Shown here: positions 59,667 through 64,000 of the stretch, one piece after another
Numbering within the stretch: position 1 is the first letter of the stretch
Layout of the letters: every line of letters begins with the position of its first letter
Source of the DNA: UBA1738 sp045580145
GTDB taxonomy: Bacteria > Bacillota > Clostridia > UBA1381
Assembly: GCA_045580145.1 (NCBI GenBank)
Contig: JAZNNI010000085.1
Location: 62,001-126,000, forward strand
DNA length: 64,000 nucleotides
Reading direction: 5' to 3'
Program-made: the position numbers and the translations under genes
The notes under the pieces: generated by a model
Seen by the model: the letters and a program-made list of their open reading frames with translations, nothing else
Database searches by the model: none
Told to the model about the DNA's origin: nothing

Positions 59667-60248
59667 ATTAAAGCATTAGAGGAAAAGATTTTAAAAGAAG
59701 GTGCAGTTCTCCCAGGGAATATTCTGAAGGTAGGGAGCTTTTTAAATCATCAGATTGATACTGCATTTTTGAAGGAAATCGGGGATGAGATAGCACGTCT
59801 TTATAAGGATGAGGGAGTAAATAAAATACTCACGATTGAGGCATCGGGAATTGCTATTGCCGTGGCTGCAGGATTTTCTATGAATGTGCCGGTTGTATTT
59901 GCAAAAAAGCATAAATCAACTAATGTTGACGGAGATACTTATAGGGCAAGCGTTGAGTCCTTCACTCATAAGACGGTTTACGATATTGTGGTAAGCAAGG
60001 ATTTTATAAATAGCGGCGACAGAATTTTAATTGTTGATGATTTTCTTGCAAACGGGAATGCACTTGTCGGACTCTCTGACTTGGTAAGGCAGGCGGGTGC
60101 AACCGTCGTTGGTGCTGCCATAGCTATTGAAAAAGGCTTTCAAAGTGGCGGAGACACTTTAAGAAGCCGCGGTATGCGAGTTGAATCTTTGGCTATTGTT
60201 GACAGTATGACAGAGAATTCACTAAAATTCAGACCACAAAATAATTAA
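59667..60248 (+). CDS. xpt: Xanthine phosphoribosyltransferase, probable ATT start
   Basis: A 193-aa purine salvage enzyme: IEASGIAIAVAAGF near residue 60 and the PRPP loop ILIVDDFLANGNA. The frame is open from a TTG at 59643. No ATG exists at the expected N-terminus; homologues begin like MKALEEKILKEG, which here corresponds to ATT AAA GCA at 59667, with AGAGGTGA about 5 bp upstream. I therefore infer an ATT initiation codon. The adjacent BMP transporter supports a purine role. Confidence 0.85.
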   Translation: MKALEEKILKEGAVLPGNILKVGSFLNHQIDTAFLKEIGDEIARLYKDEGVNKILTIEASGIAIAVAAGFSMNVPVVFAKKHKSTNVDGDTYRASVESFTHKTVYDIVVSKDFINSGDRILIVDDFLANGNALVGLSDLVRQAGATVVGAAIAIEKGFQSGGDTLRSRGMRVESLAIVDSMTENSLKFRPQNN

Positions 60249-60302
60249 GTTGTAAATTAAATTTACATAAAAATTTTGCCAAAAGGCACGGAGGTATTAG
60301 AA

Positions 60303-61502
60303 ATGAAAAAAATCATATCATTGTTAATGGTAATGGCAATGGTCATTGCATCTTGCTTTGCTCTTGCAGGCTGTGGTGCAGGTGATGACAAGGTTTCAGA
60401 CGACATCAAAGTAGGTTTTATTTTCCTTCACGATGAGAATTCAACTTATGATAAGAACTTCATCGATGCAGCAACAGCAGCGAAGGAAGCTCTTGGTCTT
60501 ACAGACGAACAGGTAGTTTTCAAGACAAACATTCCTGAGACAGCTGCTTGCTACGAAGCTGCTGCTGAGCTTGCAGACGATGGTTGTGACATTATCTTTG
60601 CAGACAGCTTTGGTCACGAAGACTTTATGATTCAGGCTGCAAAGGAATTCCCAGACGTTACTTTCTGCCATGCAACAGGTACAAAGGCACATACAGAGAA
60701 TCTTGACAACTTCTACAATGCATTTGCATCAATCTATGAAGGACGTTACCTTGTAGGTTATGCATCAGGCTTAAAGCTTAACGAAATGATTGAAGAAGGA
60801 AAGATTACAGCTGACCAGGCAAAGATTGGTTATGTAGGCGCTTATCCTTATGCAGAGGTTAAGTCAGGCTACACATCATACTACCTCGGTGCAAAGGCTG
60901 CTTGCCCGACAGCAACAATGGATGTTAAGTTCACAAACTCATGGTTTGATATTGCAGCTGAAAAGGAAACAGCTAATGCTCTAATCGCAGACGGTTGTGT
61001 ATTAATCAGCCAGCACGCAGACTCAGAGGGTGCACCAAAGGCTTGTGAAGAAAAAGGTGTTCCAAACGTGGCATATAACTTAGATACACGTGAATGGGGT
61101 CCAAATACAGCTTTGATTTCTTCAAAGATTAACTGGCAGCCATACTTTGAGCATATCATTACAGCTACTGCTAACGGAACAGAAATCGAGCAGGACTTCT
61201 GTAAGGGTCTTAAGGACGATGTAGTTCAGATTCTTGGTCTTAACGAAAAGGTTGCAGCAGAAGGTACAGCTGAAAAGCTTGAAGAAGTTAAGGCAAAAAT
61301 CATAGCAGGCGAAATCAAGGTATTTGATACAGACACATTTACAGTTGATGGCAAGAAGCTTGAAACATATATGGCTGATGTTGATTCAGACGCGGCATTT
61401 ACAGGTGATACAGAAGTTGTATCAGATGGATATTTCCATGAATCAGAAAAGCGTTCAGCACCGTACTTTGATATAGACATTGACGGTATTACAATAAAAT
61501 AA
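60303..61502 (+). CDS. BMP-family lipoprotein, nucleoside-binding subunit of ABC importer
   Basis: A 399-aa periplasmic-type binding protein of the PnrA/BMP family. A lipoprotein signal peptide ends at the lipobox LAGC (about residues 21-24); the domain starts IKVGFIFLHDENSTYDKNFI and includes GRYLVGYASGLK. It binds nucleosides for the ATPase and permease encoded downstream. The ATG at 60303 has GGAGG at 9 bp. Confidence 0.9.
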   Translation: MKKIISLLMVMAMVIASCFALAGCGAGDDKVSDDIKVGFIFLHDENSTYDKNFIDAATAAKEALGLTDEQVVFKTNIPETAACYEAAAELADDGCDIIFADSFGHEDFMIQAAKEFPDVTFCHATGTKAHTENLDNFYNAFASIYEGRYLVGYASGLKLNEMIEEGKITADQAKIGYVGAYPYAEVKSGYTSYYLGAKAACPTATMDVKFTNSWFDIAAEKETANALIADGCVLISQHADSEGAPKACEEKGVPNVAYNLDTREWGPNTALISSKINWQPYFEHIITATANGTEIEQDFCKGLKDDVVQILGLNEKVAAEGTAEKLEEVKAKIIAGEIKVFDTDTFTVDGKKLETYMADVDSDAAFTGDTEVVSDGYFHESEKRSAPYFDIDIDGITIK

Positions 61503-61510
61503 TAGATTGT

Positions 61511-61556
61511 TAATACCTCGCGACGGGTACCCTGTGTGCCCGTCCGGGGTTATTTT
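61511..61556 (+). terminator. Terminator or attenuator after the BMP gene
   Basis: AATACC...GGTTATT outer pairing with an inner GACGGG/CCCGTC stem, followed by T-rich sequence. It would make the lipoprotein mRNA more abundant than the transporter mRNA. Confidence 0.7.
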
Positions 61557-61560
61557 CATT

Positions 61561-61741
61561 ATGTAGGAAATTGCGTGTTGTTAATAGTGTAATAACATAC
61601 CCAAAAACCTACGCCCGCGTGGGGCTCTTATCAAAAGCTTTTTTATTATGTAGGAAATTGCGTTTAGCAATTACGAAATAACAAAACTGCTACCAAAAAC
61701 CTACGCCCGCAGGCGGGGCTCTTATCAAAAGCTTTTTTATT
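61561..61741. repeat. Two tandem copies of an 87-94 bp repeat
   Basis: Each copy starts ATGTAGGAAATTGCGT (61561 and 61648), ends with CCTACGCCCGC, GGGGCTCTTATCAAAAGC and T6, and can fold by pairing GTAGG with CCTAC. The variable middle differs. It fills the gap between the BMP gene and the ATPase gene; I see no gene here. Confidence 0.75.
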
Positions 61742-61810
61742 TTGAAAAAGATATACAGATATGCATATTTTTTTGAGAAGGAAAAAGTTTAAAATATCAG
61801 GAGGGATAGT

Positions 61811-63346
61811 GTGAAAGCAGCAATAGAACTCAAAAATATTACCAAAACATTTGGTAGTGTAATTGCCAATAAAAATGTTTCACTGAGTGTGAATAAAGGC
61901 GAAATTTTGTCTATACTCGGCGAGAACGGCAGCGGTAAGACAACACTTATGAATATGATTTCGGGAATTTATTTCCCAGATGATGGTCAGATTTTCATAG
62001 GAGGAGAAGAAGTGGTAATCCGCTCGCCTAAGGATGCATATAAATACAAGATTGGAATGATACATCAGCATTTTAAACTGGTGGATGTGTTTACTGCGAC
62101 GGAAAATATTATTCTCGGACTTGATGAAGGGGAAAAGCACGATTTAAAGACTGCTGAAAAACGTGTAAGTGAAATTGCGGCAAAATACGGATTTATTATA
62201 GACCCTAAAAAGAAGGTTTATGAAATGTCGGTTTCGGAAAAGCAGACGGTAGAAATCATACGTGTGCTTTACAGGGGTGCAGACATTCTTATCCTTGATG
62301 AGCCTACTGCTGTTTTAACACCTCAGGAAACACGCAAGCTTTTTGCAGTTTTAAAGCTTATGCGTGATGACGGAAAAGCGATTATAATTATAACACATAA
62401 ACTACACGAGGTTTTGTCGCTTTCAGACAGGGTATCAGTTTTAAGAAAGGGCGAATATGTCGGAACTGTTAGTACGTCCGAGGCGACTGAAAACAGCCTG
62501 ACTGAAATGATGGTGGGTAAAAAAATCACACTGAACATTGAACGTGATGAACCGCAGAATCCTGAGGACAGGCTTGAGGTTCACCATATTAACTGTATCA
62601 ATCGTGAGGGTGTCCCTCTGCTTAATGATATTTCCTTTACGGCACGCTCGGGAGAAATTTTAGGAATTGCAGGAATTGCAGGAAGCGGACAGAGGGAGCT
62701 TTTAGAGTCAATAGCCGGACTTCAGAAACTAAATGACGGAGAAATCTTTTATCACGACCCTAAAAAGGGGAAAATTGAAAATTTGAGGGATAAAACTCCT
62801 ATGCAAATTCGTGATATGGGCGTAAGGTTGTCCTTTGTTCCGGAAGACAGACTTGGAATGGGGCTTGTAGGCAATATGGACATTGTCGACAATATGATGT
62901 TGAGAAGCTATCGTAAGGGAAAATCAGTATTCCTTGAAAGAAAAGCACCAAAGAGTCTGGCTGAAGAAATAATTGAAAAGCTTGAGGTTGTGACACCGAG
63001 TGCGAATACTCCGGTAAGAAGACTATCGGGCGGAAATGTGCAAAAGGTGCTTGTAGGACGTGAGATTGCATCATCCCCGACAGTACTTATGGCGGCATAT
63101 CCTGTCAGGGGACTTGACATAAATTCGTCGTACACAATATATAATTTACTCAATGAACAAAAGCGAAAAGGCGTTGCAGTAATTTTTGTCGGCGAAGACC
63201 TTGACGTACTTTTGGAGCTGTGTGACAGAATTTTGGTTCTGTGCGGTGGAAAGGTCAGCGGAATTGTAGATGCAAGAAAGACAACTAAGGAAGAAATCGG
63301 ACTTTTGATGACAAAGGTTGAGGAGGTGCCGGATGATGCAGAATAA
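61811..63346 (+). CDS. ABC importer ATPase, two fused ATPase domains (nucleoside type)
   Basis: A 511-aa protein. The first ATPase domain has Walker A GENGSGKTT, a degenerate signature (YEMSVSEKQTVEI), Walker B ILILDEPTAVL and the His in IITHKLHE. The second has GIAGSGQRE, a signature LSGGNVQKVLVGREI and a degenerate Walker B (TVLMAAYPVRGLD). This layout is that of NupA/YufO-type nucleoside importers. The start is GTG at 61811 after AGGAGG. Confidence 0.92.
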   Translation: MKAAIELKNITKTFGSVIANKNVSLSVNKGEILSILGENGSGKTTLMNMISGIYFPDDGQIFIGGEEVVIRSPKDAYKYKIGMIHQHFKLVDVFTATENIILGLDEGEKHDLKTAEKRVSEIAAKYGFIIDPKKKVYEMSVSEKQTVEIIRVLYRGADILILDEPTAVLTPQETRKLFAVLKLMRDDGKAIIIITHKLHEVLSLSDRVSVLRKGEYVGTVSTSEATENSLTEMMVGKKITLNIERDEPQNPEDRLEVHHINCINREGVPLLNDISFTARSGEILGIAGIAGSGQRELLESIAGLQKLNDGEIFYHDPKKGKIENLRDKTPMQIRDMGVRLSFVPEDRLGMGLVGNMDIVDNMMLRSYRKGKSVFLERKAPKSLAEEIIEKLEVVTPSANTPVRRLSGGNVQKVLVGREIASSPTVLMAAYPVRGLDINSSYTIYNLLNEQKRKGVAVIFVGEDLDVLLELCDRILVLCGGKVSGIVDARKTTKEEIGLLMTKVEEVPDDAE

Positions 63347-64000
63347 TGACAGACATACACACGAACCGCTCATTCAGATAAGAAAACGCGGAAAAGAAGG
63401 TATGCCTTGGTATAAGGCGTGGGGAGTACGTGCTGCAGCCATTGTTATAGCATTGATTTTGTGTGCTGTGGTAATTGTACTTTTGACGGGCTATAACCCT
63501 GTGCGGGTATATATGGAGATGATTGACGGAACCTTTGGCTCGACAAGAAAGATATGGAATACTCTTCAAAAACTTGCGATGCTTCTTTGTGTATCGCTTG
63601 CAGTGACACCGGCATTTAAAATGAAATTCTGGAATATTGGCGCTGAAGGGCAGACCTTGGTAGGAGGGCTTGCTGCAGCTGCTTGTATGATTTACCTTGG
63701 TGACAGTGTTCCGGGAGTGATTTTGTTCCCGTTTATGGCAATAAGCTGTATTTTAGCAGGTATGTTGTGGGGAATTATTCCGGCATATTTCAAGGCCAAG
63801 TTTAATACCAACGAAACTCTGTTTACACTTATGATGAATTATGTGGCTATGCAGATTGTTTCATTTTGTATAGTTTTTTGGGAAAATCCAAAGGACTCAA
63901 ATACTGTCGGCGTTATAAACCGAGCGACAGAAGGAGGCTGGATTCCTGCACTTTTTGGACAAAAGTATCTCTTTAATATCATAATTGTTGCAGCTATCAC
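63336..64000 (+). CDS. ABC importer permease, 3' end outside window
   Basis: The frame runs from ATG 63336 to the window edge without a stop (221 codons). It shows several membrane segments, and EGQTLVGGLAAAACMIYLGD and NTNETLFTLMMNYVAMQIVS, typical of YufP/NupB-type nucleoside permeases. It overlaps the ATPase gene by 11 bp. A second permease gene would be expected to the right. Confidence 0.88.
   Translation, partial: MQNNDRHTHEPLIQIRKRGKEGMPWYKAWGVRAAAIVIALILCAVVIVLLTGYNPVRVYMEMIDGTFGSTRKIWNTLQKLAMLLCVSLAVTPAFKMKFWNIGAEGQTLVGGLAAAACMIYLGDSVPGVILFPFMAISCILAGMLWGIIPAYFKAKFNTNETLFTLMMNYVAMQIVSFCIVFWENPKDSNTVGVINRATEGGWIPALFGQKYLFNIIIVAAI

Overview
The window looks like a spore-forming anaerobic Clostridia (Bacillota) chromosome of moderate-to-low GC. 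The evidence is an alpha/beta-type small acid-soluble spore protein, a SpoIIM-like protein, a SigB/F/G-type sigma factor, reverse rubrerythrin beside a Fur/PerR-type repressor, AddAB, a TPP riboswitch with a ThiT-like transporter, and sigma-A promoters of the TTGACA-N17-TATAAT form. I do not name a species.

Layout. (1) 1-8400 is a left-edge defence-like island. It holds the 3' part of an NgoFVII/PLD-type restriction endonuclease (+), and a converging five-gene minus-strand operon: a small helical protein, a 627-aa GHKL (MORC-like) ATPase, two uncharacterised proteins, and an 1105-aa zinc-ribbon / alpha-CTD-like / sigma-region-4-like protein. (2) About 8427-21267 is an integrated mobile element sitting in the 3' end of the rubrerythrin gene. 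It carries an Eco47II-type restriction-modification operon with a NUDIX gene, small unknown genes, a Tn916-type integrase with an excisionase, a divergent HTH repressor, a second tyrosine recombinase, a SLOG protein and two winged-helix proteins, one resembling plasmid RepL initiators. Reading it by eye I count about six CpG dinucleotides between 8480 and 21140, while both flanks are CpG-normal. It also holds five internal sequences that mimic the last codons of rubrerythrin, and four consecutive genes whose Shine-Dalgarno is separated from the start codon by a hairpin. (3) 21211-64000 is core chromosome: perR-rubrerythrin, L-rhamnose isomerase, addBA, murA, the rpmG-secE-nusG-rplKA-rplJL cluster followed by DUF177-rpmF rather than rpoB, a membrane/sigma pair, TPP riboswitch-thiT, a GntR-ABC export operon, lactate dehydrogenase, DinB, an ABC exporter, a SASP gene, rnhB-yraN-dipeptidase, an aminotransferase, spoIIM-xerD, a sugar kinase, and a purine salvage/uptake cluster (xpt, BMP lipoprotein, ABC ATPase, permease) cut by the right edge.

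How the parts fit. The rubrerythrin 3' end appears to be an integration hot spot: there is a displaced 3' remnant at 8424-8477, a more decayed one near 8079-8123, and several mimic copies inside the element. The element brings its own restriction-modification system, regulator and recombinases, but I see no relaxase or conjugation genes. The strongest leads for something undescribed are the CpG desert with its repeated rubrerythrin-end modules, the hairpin-bridged ribosome binding sites, and the GHKL-ATPase/sigma-like operon. All functions come from reading motifs and recalled family features; no database search was run.
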